Part shown: positions 1 to 9,577 of the stretch, one piece after another | Layout: every line of letters begins with the position of its first letter | Position numbering within the stretch: the first letter of the stretch is position 1 | Assembly (NCBI RefSeq): GCF_012276695.1 | Contig: NZ_CP038852.1 | Span: forward strand, 310,001-374,000 | Direction: 5' to 3' | Origin: Candidatus Pelagibacter giovannonii | GTDB lineage: Bacteria; Pseudomonadota; Alphaproteobacteria; Pelagibacterales; Pelagibacteraceae | DNA: 64,000 nucleotides | Notes under the pieces: generated by a model | The model's database searches: none | What the model saw: only the letters and a program-made list of their open reading frames with translations | What the model was told of the DNA's origin: nothing | Program-made: the position numbers and the translations under genes

Positions 1-1727
1 ACTGGTTTTTTCATAGCATCTCTTCTGAAAGGCTCTCCCAGTTCTTGGTTAAGAATTACTTCAATAAACGTTGTAATTCCTTTCTTTTGATCTTCACATG
101 ATTGCTTGATTGCATTTGTTGTCTCTTCCATCGTACGAACAGTAACTCCTTTTAAACCACAAGCGTCAGCAACTTTTGCATAACTTAATTCTGGGTCAAG
201 TTCTGTTCCAACGAAGTTATCATCAAACCATAATGTAGTGTTTCTTTTTTCAGCACCCCATTGATAGTTTCTAAAAATCACCATTGTAATTGCTGGCCAT
301 TCTTCTCTAGCGCAAGAACTCATTTCATTCATACTAATACCGAATGCGCCGTCACCTGCAAAACCAATTACTGGTGTGTCAGGACATCCAATTTTTGCTC
401 CAAGAATTGCTGGAAAACCATAACCACATGGACCAAATAATCCCGGTGCTAAATATTTTCTACCTTTTTCAAATGTAGGATAAGCATTTCCAATTGCACA
501 GTTATTTCCAATATCACTTGAGATAATTACATCATCAGGCATACCTGCTTGAATTCCTCTCCATGCTTCTCTAGGAGACATTCTATCCGCATCTCTTTTT
601 CTAGCTTCTGCATTCCAAACTGTACCTTCATCATCGTCTTCATGATCTAAACTTGATAGCTCTTGTAACCAAGCAGATTTAGTTTGGTGGATTGTATTTT
701 TTCTCTCTTCTCTATTAATGTCTCCTGCTGTTGGAGAAAGTTGAGCTAAAATTTGTTGAGATACTAATTTTGCATCCCCACAAATACCAACTGATACTTT
801 TTTAGTTAAACCAATTCTATCTGAATTCATATCAACTTGAATGATACTTGCATCCTTAGGCCAGTAATCCATTCCATAACCTGGTAATGTTGAGAAAGGA
901 TTTAATCTTGTACCAAGTGCAAGAACAACATCAGCTTTCTTAATTAATTCCATTCCAGCTTTTGATCCATTGTATCCTAAAGGTCCAGCTGCTAATGGGT
1001 GGCTACCTGGGAAACTATCGTTATGTTGATACCCAGAACAGACTGGGGCATCTAATTTTTCAGCTAATTTTTTACAATCTTCAATCGCTCCACCAATTAC
1101 AACTCCAGCACCAGATAATATTACTGGAAACTTAGCATTTGATAATAAGTCAGCTGCTTTTTTAATTGCATCAACTCCACCCGCTTGTCTTTCAAGTCTC
1201 ACAATTGGAGGAAGATCGATATCAATAACTTGTGTCCAATAATCTCTTGGAACATTTATTTGTGCGGGAGCTGATCCTCTTATTGCCTTTTCAATTACCC
1301 TATTTAATACTTCTGCCATTCTTGAAGGGTCTCTAACTTCTTCTTGGTAGCAAACCATGTCTTTAAATAAATTCATTTGTTCGACTTCTTGAAAACCACC
1401 TTGACCCATAGTTTTATTAGCTGCCTGCGGTGTTACTAATAATAATGGTGTGTGGTTCCAGTATGCGGTTTTAATTGGAGTAACAAGACCTGTAATTCCA
1501 GGACCATTTTGTGCAATTACCATTGACATTTTACCAGTAGATCTTGTGTAACCATCAGCAATTAACCCACCGTTTGTTTCATGAGCAACATCCCAAAAAG
1601 TAATTCCAGCATCAGGAAAAATATCTGAAATTGGCATGAAAGCCGATCCAATAATTCCAAATGCGTGTTCAATTCCATGCATTTGTAAAACTTTTACAAA
1701 AGCTTCTTCTGTTGTCATTTTAGTCAT
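1..1727 (-). CDS. xsc: Sulfoacetaldehyde acetyltransferase, cut by left window edge
   Basis: ThDP-dependent enzyme that converts sulfoacetaldehyde plus phosphate to acetyl phosphate and sulfite in the cytoplasm. 575 codons lie in the window; the family is about 590-600 residues, so only a short C-terminus is missing. Visible are the N-terminal ThDP glutamate region (AHETNGGLIADGYTR), the FGPCGYGFP segment and the cofactor motif GDGAFGISMNE. The start at 1727 has a strong ribosome site (AGGAAGG) 11 bases upstream; an in-frame ATG at 1718 is the alternative. It is divergent from suyAB and close to two exporters, which supports Xsc over acetolactate synthase. Its partners Tpa, Ald and Pta are at 30-40 kb in this window. 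Confidence 0.93.
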   Translation of the reverse strand, partial: MTKMTTEEAFVKVLQMHGIEHAFGIIGSAFMPISDIFPDAGITFWDVAHETNGGLIADGYTRSTGKMSMVIAQNGPGITGLVTPIKTAYWNHTPLLLVTPQAANKTMGQGGFQEVEQMNLFKDMVCYQEEVRDPSRMAEVLNRVIEKAIRGSAPAQINVPRDYWTQVIDIDLPPIVRLERQAGGVDAIKKAADLLSNAKFPVILSGAGVVIGGAIEDCKKLAEKLDAPVCSGYQHNDSFPGSHPLAAGPLGYNGSKAGMELIKKADVVLALGTRLNPFSTLPGYGMDYWPKDASIIQVDMNSDRIGLTKKVSVGICGDAKLVSQQILAQLSPTAGDINREERKNTIHQTKSAWLQELSSLDHEDDDEGTVWNAEARKRDADRMSPREAWRGIQAGMPDDVIISSDIGNNCAIGNAYPTFEKGRKYLAPGLFGPCGYGFPAILGAKIGCPDTPVIGFAGDGAFGISMNEMSSCAREEWPAITMVIFRNYQWGAEKRNTTLWFDDNFVGTELDPELSYAKVADACGLKGVTVRTMEETTNAIKQSCEDQKKGITTFIEVILNQELGEPFRRDAMKKP

Positions 1728-1774
1728 AATAATTAGGCCTTCCTGCTTAAGTTGTTAAAAAATCTATTAATAAT

Positions 1775-1802
1775 TTGTTAATTTTAAAGATTAATATATA
1801 AG
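1775..1802 (+). promoter_or_regulatory. Candidate sigma70 promoter of suyAB
   Basis: TTGTTA (1775-1780), a 16-base spacer and TATAAG (1797-1802) stand about 37 bases before suyA, in the 111-base gap shared with the divergent xsc. Transcription would begin near 1809. suyA has no obvious Shine-Dalgarno sequence. Confidence 0.5.
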
Positions 1803-1838
1803 AATTTAAAAATTTCAAACAAACAAATCGACACAATT

Positions 1839-2123
1839 ATGGCTACAGATATTATTATACATGACGAGAAAGACAACGTTGGAGTAGTTGTTATTGATAA
1901 AATTGCTCCAAAACAAGATTGCGCATGCTGGATTATGGAGAATGATAAAACAGTTCAAATTCAATCAGTAGATGAAATTCAATTAGGACATAAAATTGCA
2001 ATGGTTGACCTTAACGAAGGTGATACTATTTTAAAATATGGTCATGATATTGGAAAAGTAATTAAATCAATCAAAAAAGGTGAACATGTTCATGTTCACA
2101 ATGTAAAAACGAAGAAGTGGTAA
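1839..2123 (+). CDS. suyA: (2R)-sulfolactate sulfo-lyase, small subunit
   Basis: 94-residue SAF-domain protein, the size and sequence type of SuyA, which with SuyB splits (R)-sulfolactate into pyruvate and sulfite. Features include the [13 protein letters not shown] and KYGHDIGK stretches typical of the UxaA-N/SAF family, where the small subunit is thought to help close the active site. It is followed directly by suyB, whose possible GTG start overlaps its 3' end. SuyA and SuyB also resemble the two halves of altronate dehydratase; the surrounding xsc and exporter genes favour sulfolactate. Confidence 0.9.
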   Translation: MATDIIIHDEKDNVGVVVIDKIAPKQDCACWIMENDKTVQIQSVDEIQLGHKIAMVDLNEGDTILKYGHDIGKVIKSIKKGEHVHVHNVKTKKW

Positions 2124-2128
2124 AAAAT

Positions 2129-3295
2129 ATGGAAATTCCAAAAAGTTTTTTAGGTTATAAAAGAGAAAATGGCAGAGCAGGAACGAGAAATCATGTAATC
2201 ATTCTTCCTGTAGATGACATTTCAAATGCATGTGCTGAAGCTGTTGCAAACAATATTAAAGGCACAATGGCCCTTCCTCACTCTTATGGAAGGCTTCAAT
2301 TTGGTGCTGATTTAGATTTACACTTTAGAACTATGATTGGAACTGGAAGCAACCCAAATGTTGCAGCAGTAATAGTTATTGGTATAGAGCCAAAATGGAC
2401 AAAAAAAATAGTTGATGGAATAGCAAAAACAGGAAAGCCAGTTGAAGGATTTCATATTGAGCGAACTGGAGATATTGGTACTGTCATGAAAGCCTCAAAA
2501 AAAGCTCAGGAATTTGTGATGTGGGCGTCTGAAAAACAAAGAGAAGAGTGTCCTATGAGTGATTTATGGATATCAGTTAAGTGTGGAGAATCAGATACAA
2601 CATCTGGATTAGCTGCAAACCCTACAGTTGGAAATTTAATGGATAAATTAGAACCAATGGGTGTTCATTTATGTTTTGGAGAAACTTCAGAACTTACTGG
2701 AGCTGAAACTGTTTGTGCTAAAAGAGGTGCAACACCAGAAGCATCAGAAAAATTTATGAAAACATGGAATTCTTATAATGATTTTATACTTAAAGAAGCA
2801 ACTGATGACCTTTCAGAAAGCCAACCTACTGCAGGAAATATTGCCGGTGGGCTTACAACGATAGAAGAAAAAGCATTTGGTAACTTTCAAAAAATTGGTT
2901 CATGTAAATTTATTGATGTACTAGAACCAGCTGAAGAGCCAACCAAAGGTAAAGGCTTATACTTTATGGATACATCATCAGCAGCAGCTGAATGTGTAAC
3001 TCTTCAGGCAGCAGCTGGATTTAACATTCACTTATTCCCAACTGGTCAAGGTAATATCGTGGGTAACCCTATTGAACCAGTTATCAAATTAACTGCCAAT
3101 CCATTAACTGTAAAAGGTATGGGAGAACATATTGATTGTGATGTATCAAAAATTTTATCACGTGAGATGACTATGTCTCAAGCTGGTGATGAGTTAATTA
3201 AATCTATGATTAGAGTAGCAAATGGTAGATTAACATGTGCAGAAAGTTTAGGACATAAAGAGTTTGTTATGACAAAACTCTATAGAAGTGCGTAG
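2129..3295 (+). CDS. suyB: (2R)-sulfolactate sulfo-lyase, large subunit
   Basis: 388-residue UxaA-family large subunit. The N-terminal [20 protein letters not shown] block, [19 protein letters not shown] and the [14 protein letters not shown] segment match what I remember of Paracoccus SuyB almost end to end, and the conserved cysteines fit an iron-dependent lyase. ATG at 2129 is chosen because SuyB homologues begin a few residues before GYRREN; GTG at 2117 (overlapping suyA) would add four residues. Cleavage of sulfolactate releases sulfite, consistent with the exporters and APS reductase that follow. Confidence 0.92.
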   Translation: MEIPKSFLGYKRENGRAGTRNHVIILPVDDISNACAEAVANNIKGTMALPHSYGRLQFGADLDLHFRTMIGTGSNPNVAAVIVIGIEPKWTKKIVDGIAKTGKPVEGFHIERTGDIGTVMKASKKAQEFVMWASEKQREECPMSDLWISVKCGESDTTSGLAANPTVGNLMDKLEPMGVHLCFGETSELTGAETVCAKRGATPEASEKFMKTWNSYNDFILKEATDDLSESQPTAGNIAGGLTTIEEKAFGNFQKIGSCKFIDVLEPAEEPTKGKGLYFMDTSSAAAECVTLQAAAGFNIHLFPTGQGNIVGNPIEPVIKLTANPLTVKGMGEHIDCDVSKILSREMTMSQAGDELIKSMIRVANGRLTCAESLGHKEFVMTKLYRSA

Positions 3296-3321
3296 CTTTT
3301 AAAGTTCTTTACTCTGTATAT

Positions 3322-4401
3322 ATGGTTTCTCAAAAAATTATTAAAATCTTTCCTGGTGTAATACTTGCTTTAGTTTTCTGTTTATTTTCACAAGGAATAA
3401 ACAATGTTATTGGTATAGAGTTGTTTGGAACTACCAAAAGTCCTATTTCAACTGTAATGATAGCAATATTACTTGGAATTATAATGGGTAATGCCTTTAC
3501 ACCAAGACCAGGTATGATGATCGGTTTAGATTTTACCCAAAAATATGTTCTTAAATTAGGTATAATTTTTTTAGGTATAAGATTAAGCTTTGAAGAGTTT
3601 CTAAAATTTGGAACTGTTGCTATTCCCTTAATTATTGTGTGTATATTAAGTGTTCTTATTCTTATAAAATTATTAATTAAAAAAGTTCCAATTTCATCTA
3701 AAATGTCTTACTTGATAGCAATTGGAACAAGTGTTTGCGGTGCAACAGCGATAGTAGCAGTAGCACCTATTATAGAAGCAAAAAAAACGGAAGTTGCTTA
3801 TGCAATAGCAAATATTACGTTGTTCGGCGTTATAGCTATGCTTATTTATCCTTATTTTGCTGAATGGTATTTTTATGGAGAGCCTATAATGGCAGGCTTA
3901 TTTTTAGGAACTGCCATTCACGAAACTTCTCAAGTAGCGGCAGCTGGATTAATTTATGACCAGCAATTTAATAGCCCTGAAACTCTAAATGTAGCTACAG
4001 TTACAAAGCTTATAAGAAATACATTTTTAGTAATCTTAGTGCCACTATTTGGTTTTTTATATAATAGAGGTAGGGTTAAGGATAAAAACTATTCAATATT
4101 CAGTATTTTTCCATATTTTGTTCTTGGTTTTATTGGAATGATAATTATTAGAAATATTGGTGATCAGGTATTTACTATAGAAAATGGTAATTATGATATT
4201 TGGAAAACCTTAATAAATTATACTAAAAGTCTAGCCACTGTCTTTCTAACTATGGCAATGGCAGCTGTTGGTATATCTATTAACCTGAGTGAATTAAAGT
4301 CCATGGGATACAAACCATTTGTTGTTGGGTTAATTGCCGCAATTACAGTTGGAATTGTAAGTATTGTAAGTTTAGAGACTTTTCTTAAATTTTTATTATA
4401 G
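3322..4401 (+). CDS. YeiH/SuyZ-family sulfite or sulfate exporter
   Basis: 359-residue, about ten-helix membrane protein of the UPF0324/YeiH family (putative sulfate exporter family, which includes SuyZ of Paracoccus). Diagnostic stretches are GTSVCGATAIVAVAPII, GTAIHETSQVAAAG and the C-terminal FLTMAMAAVGISINLSELK. It lies 26 bases after suyB in the same direction, so it is probably the export step for the sulfur released by SuyAB. A decayed copy of its C-terminal end lies beyond galE at 5441-5515. Whether sulfite or sulfate is carried cannot be read from sequence. Confidence 0.85.
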   Translation: MVSQKIIKIFPGVILALVFCLFSQGINNVIGIELFGTTKSPISTVMIAILLGIIMGNAFTPRPGMMIGLDFTQKYVLKLGIIFLGIRLSFEEFLKFGTVAIPLIIVCILSVLILIKLLIKKVPISSKMSYLIAIGTSVCGATAIVAVAPIIEAKKTEVAYAIANITLFGVIAMLIYPYFAEWYFYGEPIMAGLFLGTAIHETSQVAAAGLIYDQQFNSPETLNVATVTKLIRNTFLVILVPLFGFLYNRGRVKDKNYSIFSIFPYFVLGFIGMIIIRNIGDQVFTIENGNYDIWKTLINYTKSLATVFLTMAMAAVGISINLSELKSMGYKPFVVGLIAAITVGIVSIVSLETFLKFLL

Positions 4402-4452
4402 ATTCATCATATTTGAATTGGTGAACATAGATATTAATGTAAAGTATTATAA

Positions 4453-5433
4453 ATGAAAAATATTCTTCTAACAGGTGGAGCTGGCTATATAGGCAGTCAT
4501 GTTTGTCATTTATTAATTGATCAAGGTTATAAGGTTACATGTATAGACAGCTTAATAACTGGAAATAAAGAGTTATTACCCAAGAAGGTAAAACTTGAAA
4601 TATTTGATATAGCTGAAAAGGAAAAAGTAAATGAATTAATAAAGAATAATAATTTTGATTTGGTTATGCATTTTGCTGGCTTAATTAGAGTTGATGAATC
4701 AGTAGAACAACCAGAAAGGTATAATGATTTTAATTATTCGAAAGCTAAAATATTTTTAAAAACTTGTTATGAAAATGGATTAAAAAAAATTATTTTTTCC
4801 TCAACTGCAGCTGTTTATGGTAATCCAAAAACTGAAAAAGTTAAAGAAACTGACCCAACAAGTCCACTTAACCCTTATGCATCTTCAAAATTAGAATTAG
4901 AAAATTTTATTAAAGAAACTTCAAAAAACTATAATTCAAAATATATTATTCTGAGATATTTTAATGTTGCTGGTGCAGATGAAAAAATGCGAACTGGATT
5001 AATATCAAAAGTTTCATCTCATTTAATTAAAATTGCATCTGAAGTAGTGGTTGGTAAAAAAGATAAATTAATTATCAATGGAGATGATTATAACACTCCA
5101 GATGGAACGGCTATAAGAGACTATATTCATGTTTCTGATCTAGCTGAAATTCATATAATAGCAGCTAATTATTTGATAAATGGTGGCGAGTCTAATTTAT
5201 TTAACTGCGGATATGGAAATGGTTTTAGTATTAAAGATGTAATCAGTGAATTAAATAAAATTATAAACAAAGATTTAAAAACTATAGTTGGACCAAGAAG
5301 ACCTGGAGATAGTGAAATGATAGTGTCTAATGTAGAGAAATTTATGAAATATTTTTCATGGAAACCAAAGTATAATAATCTTAATTATATTTTAAAAACT
5401 GCTGTTGAATGGGAAAAAAAATTAAAATCTTAA
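4453..5433 (+). CDS. galE: UDP-glucose 4-epimerase
   Basis: 326-residue extended short-chain dehydrogenase. The N-terminal NAD-binding GGAGYIGSH (residues 8-16), the SSTAAVYGNP serine motif and catalytic YASSK (Tyr-x-x-x-Lys), plus GTAIRDYIHVSDLA, identify a GalE-type epimerase that interconverts UDP-glucose and UDP-galactose for surface sugars. It sits between two sulfur exporter genes with which it has no metabolic link, and a fragment of the upstream exporter follows it, suggesting that it arrived by insertion. Confidence 0.92.
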   Translation: MKNILLTGGAGYIGSHVCHLLIDQGYKVTCIDSLITGNKELLPKKVKLEIFDIAEKEKVNELIKNNNFDLVMHFAGLIRVDESVEQPERYNDFNYSKAKIFLKTCYENGLKKIIFSSTAAVYGNPKTEKVKETDPTSPLNPYASSKLELENFIKETSKNYNSKYIILRYFNVAGADEKMRTGLISKVSSHLIKIASEVVVGKKDKLIINGDDYNTPDGTAIRDYIHVSDLAEIHIIAANYLINGGESNLFNCGYGNGFSIKDVISELNKIINKDLKTIVGPRRPGDSEMIVSNVEKFMKYFSWKPKYNNLNYILKTAVEWEKKLKS

Positions 5434-5440
5434 AATTAAA

Positions 5441-5515
5441 ATAACATCAATTATTAGAATATTTTTAAGTATGGCATTGGCTGTAGTTGGTTTATCGACT
5501 AACGAAAAAACTTAG
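5441..5515 (+). pseudogene. Remnant of a YeiH/SuyZ exporter C-terminus
   Basis: Reading 5441-5515 gives a short frame ending FLSMALAVVGLSTNEKT and a stop, parallel to FLTMAMAAVGISINLSEL in the exporter at 3322-4401. Over 33 bases from each ATG (5471 and 4252) I count 26 identities. There is no upstream coding frame for the rest of the protein, so this looks like a decaying partial copy. Confidence 0.55.
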
Positions 5516-5551
5516 AATATAATTTTCCCAAATGATTTTAATTTATATTGT

Positions 5552-6631
5552 TTATTTTTTAATTGAGTATTTTTTTCTTATGTTTGAGAAAAATTTTCTA
5601 ATGAGTGCTGCCACTACTCCTAAAAGAATTGCAAACATGATTGAAAATAATCCATAAAAAAATGGCATGTCTTCTGAAAATTCTAAAATAAATAGTGAGA
5701 AAAAATTTAAATCTGCAGTTAAAGCTTGTATTATTTCTCTTTCAGTTTGTTCTGCAAAAAAAGTTTCATAAGCAATGGCTATTCCAACTATCAATAATAA
5801 AATTGCCAGTAATGCTTTTAAACCAGAACTGTCAATTTTTTCACCGAGTTTTTGCCCCACTTGAACCCCTATGATTGAACCAATAACCAACATTACTACT
5901 AACATTAAATCTATAGAGCCAAAATTAAATGAATGTAAAAAAGTAACTATGACACTGACAAAAATTGTTACAAACAAAGAAGTCCCTGGAACTAATTTTG
6001 TTGGCATCTTAATTATATAAATCATTGCGGGCACTAATATAAAAGCACCTCCTATACCCATTATAGCAGCAATAAATCCTACAACTAAACCAATTATAAT
6101 TGGAGTAAATATACTTTCGTATAATTTTGATTTTGGAAATCTCATTCTTAATGGAAGACCATGTATCCAATAATGAACGTGTAATTTTTTTTTAACTGTA
6201 AGGTTTCTTTTTGCTCTGTCTATTTCTCTAAGACTTTCAACTAACATTAATGTACCAATAATTGCAAGTATATACATATAGGCTAAAGAAATAACTGTAT
6301 CAATTTTTCCAATACCTTTAAAATATGTAAATGTATAAATACCTAATGCAGTTCCAATTGTTCCACCAATAACAATCATAAGACCCATTTTGTAATCTAA
6401 AGTATTTTTTAAATAATGAGTTGTTGATCCTGATACAGAAGTTGCAAGAATATTGTTAGCTTCATTTGCGACAGCATATGCAGGTGGTACGCCTAAAAAA
6501 ATTAAGAATGGAGTCATTAAAAAACCACCACCAACACCAAATAAACCTGAAAGCACTCCAACGATTGCACTCAATAAAAGTATTTCAATAGGATTAACAA
6601 ATACTTGAGCTATTGGTAGAAAAACATCCAT
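5552..6631 (-). CDS. TauE/SafE family sulfite exporter
   Basis: 359-residue membrane protein of the TauE/SafE (DUF81) family. It has two repeated halves with the signature glycine-rich motifs: GVLSGLFGVGGGFLMTP near the N-terminus and GFIAAIMGIGGAFILVP in the middle, about nine membrane helices, and a short cytoplasmic tail. TauE proteins export the sulfite formed by Xsc. The gene is convergent with galE and close to suyAB and apr, so sulfite or another small organosulfur anion is the most likely substrate. It is longer than the common 250-residue form owing to a charged loop around residues 135-165. Confidence 0.85.
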   Translation of the reverse strand: MDVFLPIAQVFVNPIEILLLSAIVGVLSGLFGVGGGFLMTPFLIFLGVPPAYAVANEANNILATSVSGSTTHYLKNTLDYKMGLMIVIGGTIGTALGIYTFTYFKGIGKIDTVISLAYMYILAIIGTLMLVESLREIDRAKRNLTVKKKLHVHYWIHGLPLRMRFPKSKLYESIFTPIIIGLVVGFIAAIMGIGGAFILVPAMIYIIKMPTKLVPGTSLFVTIFVSVIVTFLHSFNFGSIDLMLVVMLVIGSIIGVQVGQKLGEKIDSSGLKALLAILLLIVGIAIAYETFFAEQTEREIIQALTADLNFFSLFILEFSEDMPFFYGLFSIMFAILLGVVAALIRKFFSNIRKKYSIKK

Positions 6632-6659
6632 AAAAAATTAACAGTTATTAAAAAACAAC

Positions 6660-6794
6660 TTAATTAAATGTGATAAAAGTTCCAACTAAAATAATGCCCC
6701 AATAAGCAGCTAGACTGACAAAGATGCCTGTTTTGATAATAGTTACTTTAAAATCTGAAATTTTGTTTAATACTTTTATGTTGGAAATTGACAT
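6660..6794 (-). CDS. Small single-pass membrane protein, 44 residues
   Basis: An open frame of 44 codons beginning MSISNIKVLNKISDFK and continuing into one hydrophobic helix (GIFVSLAAYWGIILVGTF). It lies in the gap between the tauE-type gene and the apr operon, on the same strand. No clear ribosome site is seen. The balanced length, charged N-terminus and single helix are protein-like, but I recognise no family and it could be chance. Confidence 0.4.
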   Translation of the reverse strand: MSISNIKVLNKISDFKVTIIKTGIFVSLAAYWGIILVGTFITFN

Positions 6795-6860
6795 TACAAC
6801 CGTGAATACACCCAGTTAATTATTTGTCAAATAAATAGTTTGTCTGAAATGATTTTTTTA

Positions 6861-7211
6861 TTAGTAGATTGTTGCTCCAAAGACCTTAACATCATTCCCT
6901 TCAACACCAAGGACTAACCTTCCAAGGAACTCACCTTCAATTTCCTTGCTCCTCTGTTTAAATAGAACGGTAATGTTTTGACCCCTTCTAAGACAGCCAA
7001 ATGCTTCGTAGTCCTCTTTTAAGCTCGTCAAAAGTTTGTTGTTAGCCCACTGCTTTCCAAGTTCTACTTCATTTGCTCCAAATAACATTTGAGTTCCAAA
7101 GTCCTTAGTAAAACCACCATAATCTTTCATATTGGAAGTTTTAACAAGATTATCCCAAATAGGATTAGCAATTGTTATAATCTCATCATCAGATTTATCT
7201 AAAAGATTCAT
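6861..7211 (-). CDS. Uncharacterised protein at the end of the apr operon
   Basis: 116-residue soluble protein starting 18 bases after aprA and so probably co-transcribed with it. There is no signal peptide or membrane helix. The amphipathic helices at the N-terminus followed by a strand-rich half (GQNITVLFKQRS, GEFLGRLVLGV) suggest a small alpha+beta fold, perhaps NTF2-like, but this is only an impression. Position suggests a role with APS reductase; I do not recognise it. Confidence 0.75.
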   Translation of the reverse strand: MNLLDKSDDEIITIANPIWDNLVKTSNMKDYGGFTKDFGTQMLFGANEVELGKQWANNKLLTSLKEDYEAFGCLRRGQNITVLFKQRSKEIEGEFLGRLVLGVEGNDVKVFGATIY

Positions 7212-7229
7212 AATTTAAGTTTAACTGTT

Positions 7230-9089
7230 TTAAGAAGCTTTTCTCTTCTCGTTCTCATCAACTATGTGATAAACCGGCACTTTTTCTAGTGAAAATTTAC
7301 CAGTCTTAGGATCACGTCTAGAAACTGTTAAACAATGCCAATTATCATCATCAAGTTTCATATGGTCACCTCTGTAATAGTAACCAGGCCAACGTGTTTC
7401 TTCACGGAACATAGTGTGTTCAGTTACACATTGAGAAGTCAAAGCTCTATGTTTTAACTCCCAAGCTCTCATAAGTTGGTGTAAATCTTCAGCACCTACT
7501 TTTTCTAAATCTTCCTCTAACCAAGCAAGTAATTCTAAGCCTCTTTTAAGCATATTACCATTAGTCATGTAGTTGGTTGCAATTCCCCCAACATATTCAT
7601 CCATAATTCTTTGTAGACGTTGAAGACCTTGAATAGGTGAAATGTAACTAGGTGAAACTGTTCCACCTGTAATTTCATTTTGAGCTACTTGATATGTCTC
7701 TAAAGGTTTAAATATAGCAGTTTTAAAGTCTTCACACTGTTTATCTGTAACTTTAATTCCTTCTGCTTTTTTATCCTCAATATATTTTACAGCAGCTTTT
7801 GCAGCTAAACGACCTTCAGTAAATGATCCTGAAGAAAATTTATGAGCACTTCCACCTACAGTATCTCCTGCACCAAAAAGACCATTAATTGTTAACATTC
7901 TGTTATAACCCCAGAAATATTCTGGTGGAGATAAATCTTCAGGTCCACTAACCCAAGCTCCAGAACAAGTTGCATGAGAACCCATAACATAAGGTTCAGA
8001 TGTAGTTAGTTCAGGATTTGTGTATTTAGGATCAATATTTTGAGAAGCCCAAACAACCGCTTGACCAACAGTCATACCAAGGAAATTTTCCCAACCAACA
8101 GTTTCTAAGTGTGGATCTTGGAAAGCTTCAGTAGTTACCATGTGAATTGGTCCACCACCTGCAATAGTTTCTTGAATAAATGCGTGGTTTCTTAAACATG
8201 TAGGAGTTGGATGGTGATCAATGTATTCACCAACTAATTCTTTAGTTTGATCATACCATTTCTTCTCATAGTTCTCTCCATTTGCATTTTGAGTATATGT
8301 TTTAAGGTGCAAGAAGTATGCTCCAACTGGACCATATCCATCTTTAAATCTACATAACACAATTCTATTCTCCATTTGTGTCATTTTAGCTCCAACAGCA
8401 ATGGGTAATGCATAAGCAGAACCATTACTCCATGGTGCATACCAAGTTCTTCCCATTCCTTCACCAACTGCTCTTGGTTTGAAAATATGAGATGCTCCAC
8501 CTGCTGCAACAATTACAGTTTTTGATCTAAATACATGGAAGTCACCAGTTCTCATATTAAAACCAACGGCTCCACCTACTCTATTTTCTTGAGCCTCATC
8601 CATTAAAAGATGAGTAATCATTATTCTATTATAAATTTTGTCAGCTGATTTTTTTGCAGCCTCTGCAACGATTGGCTTATAACTTTCACCATGAATCATA
8701 ATCTGCCATTTACCTTCTCTAAGATAACGACCTGTTTTTTCATTTTTCATCATTGGTAAGCCCCATTCATCAAACATATGAACAGTTGAGTCAACGTGAC
8801 GAGCCATGTCATAACCTAAATCTTCTCTAACCATTCCCATTAAATCATTACGTGCATATCTTACGTGATCTTCAGGTTGGTTTTCACCCCACTGCATACC
8901 CATGTAACAGTTAATTGCGTATAAACCTTGAGCAACAGCTCCACTTCTATCAATATTAGCTTTTTCAACACAAATAATTTTCATATCTCTTCCCCAGTGT
9001 CTAGCTTCAAAAGTAGCACCAGTTCCTGCCATACCACCACCAACAACTAGAACGTCGCAATCCTCAAAATGTGTTTTATGTTTGGCCAT
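7230..9089 (-). CDS. aprA: Adenylylsulfate reductase, alpha subunit
   Basis: 619-residue flavoprotein of dissimilatory APS reductase, which here would run oxidatively: sulfite plus AMP to APS. The FAD motif VVGGGMAGTGATFEA is at about residues 15-30, with GAVAQGLYAINCYMG, AAGGASHIFKPR and GLFGAGDTVGGSAHKFSSG following as in known AprA. The start overlaps the aprB stop by one base (TAATG). AprM, AprB and AprA are encoded in that order, the arrangement reported for sulfur-oxidising bacteria and Pelagibacter. No ATP sulfurylase gene is in the window. Confidence 0.96.
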   Translation of the reverse strand: MAKHKTHFEDCDVLVVGGGMAGTGATFEARHWGRDMKIICVEKANIDRSGAVAQGLYAINCYMGMQWGENQPEDHVRYARNDLMGMVREDLGYDMARHVDSTVHMFDEWGLPMMKNEKTGRYLREGKWQIMIHGESYKPIVAEAAKKSADKIYNRIMITHLLMDEAQENRVGGAVGFNMRTGDFHVFRSKTVIVAAGGASHIFKPRAVGEGMGRTWYAPWSNGSAYALPIAVGAKMTQMENRIVLCRFKDGYGPVGAYFLHLKTYTQNANGENYEKKWYDQTKELVGEYIDHHPTPTCLRNHAFIQETIAGGGPIHMVTTEAFQDPHLETVGWENFLGMTVGQAVVWASQNIDPKYTNPELTTSEPYVMGSHATCSGAWVSGPEDLSPPEYFWGYNRMLTINGLFGAGDTVGGSAHKFSSGSFTEGRLAAKAAVKYIEDKKAEGIKVTDKQCEDFKTAIFKPLETYQVAQNEITGGTVSPSYISPIQGLQRLQRIMDEYVGGIATNYMTNGNMLKRGLELLAWLEEDLEKVGAEDLHQLMRAWELKHRALTSQCVTEHTMFREETRWPGYYYRGDHMKLDDDNWHCLTVSRRDPKTGKFSLEKVPVYHIVDENEKRKAS

Positions 9090-9559
9090 TAGTAGTAAAC
9101 CCCTTTTTTAAATGTATCTTTAGGAACAGATGGTAATTTACCATCAATATTTAAACCATTAGGCTCAGTATAGAGCATTTGAGAATTGATCTCACCTTGA
9201 TTAGGTTTTTCGCCTTCTGCTAATTTTGGAATAAATTCTCCCCAAGGCTTTGTTGTAATTGGAGATACAAAATCTTTTGTAGTTCCATTTCTAAATTTAA
9301 TTTTCCATGAGATAGTTCCTTTTTCTTCTTCACGTCTAACTCTTACACTGTGACCCATAGGGGCAAAGTCTGCATAACCACGAACATCAATTGCATGATT
9401 AGGACAAGCTTTTACACAAGAATAACATTCCCAACAAAAATTTGGTTCAATATTTACTGCTCTTCTAATATTTTCATCGATGTGCATTATATCTGATGGA
9501 CAAATATCCACACAGTGACCACATCCATCACATCTCGTCATGTATACAAAAGTTGACAT
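9089..9559 (-). CDS. aprB: Adenylylsulfate reductase, beta subunit
   Basis: 156-residue electron-transfer subunit with two [4Fe-4S] ferredoxin motifs, CDGCGHCVDICP (residues 10-21) and CWECYSCVKACP (about 42-53), followed by a strand-rich tail that in known structures wraps around AprA. It would pass electrons between AprA and the membrane subunit AprM. It starts 18 bases after aprM and overlaps aprA by one base. The length matches the family. Confidence 0.96.
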   Translation of the reverse strand: MSTFVYMTRCDGCGHCVDICPSDIMHIDENIRRAVNIEPNFCWECYSCVKACPNHAIDVRGYADFAPMGHSVRVRREEEKGTISWKIKFRNGTTKDFVSPITTKPWGEFIPKLAEGEKPNQGEINSQMLYTEPNGLNIDGKLPSVPKDTFKKGVYY

Positions 9560-9577
9560 ATTTTATTACCTCTCTCT

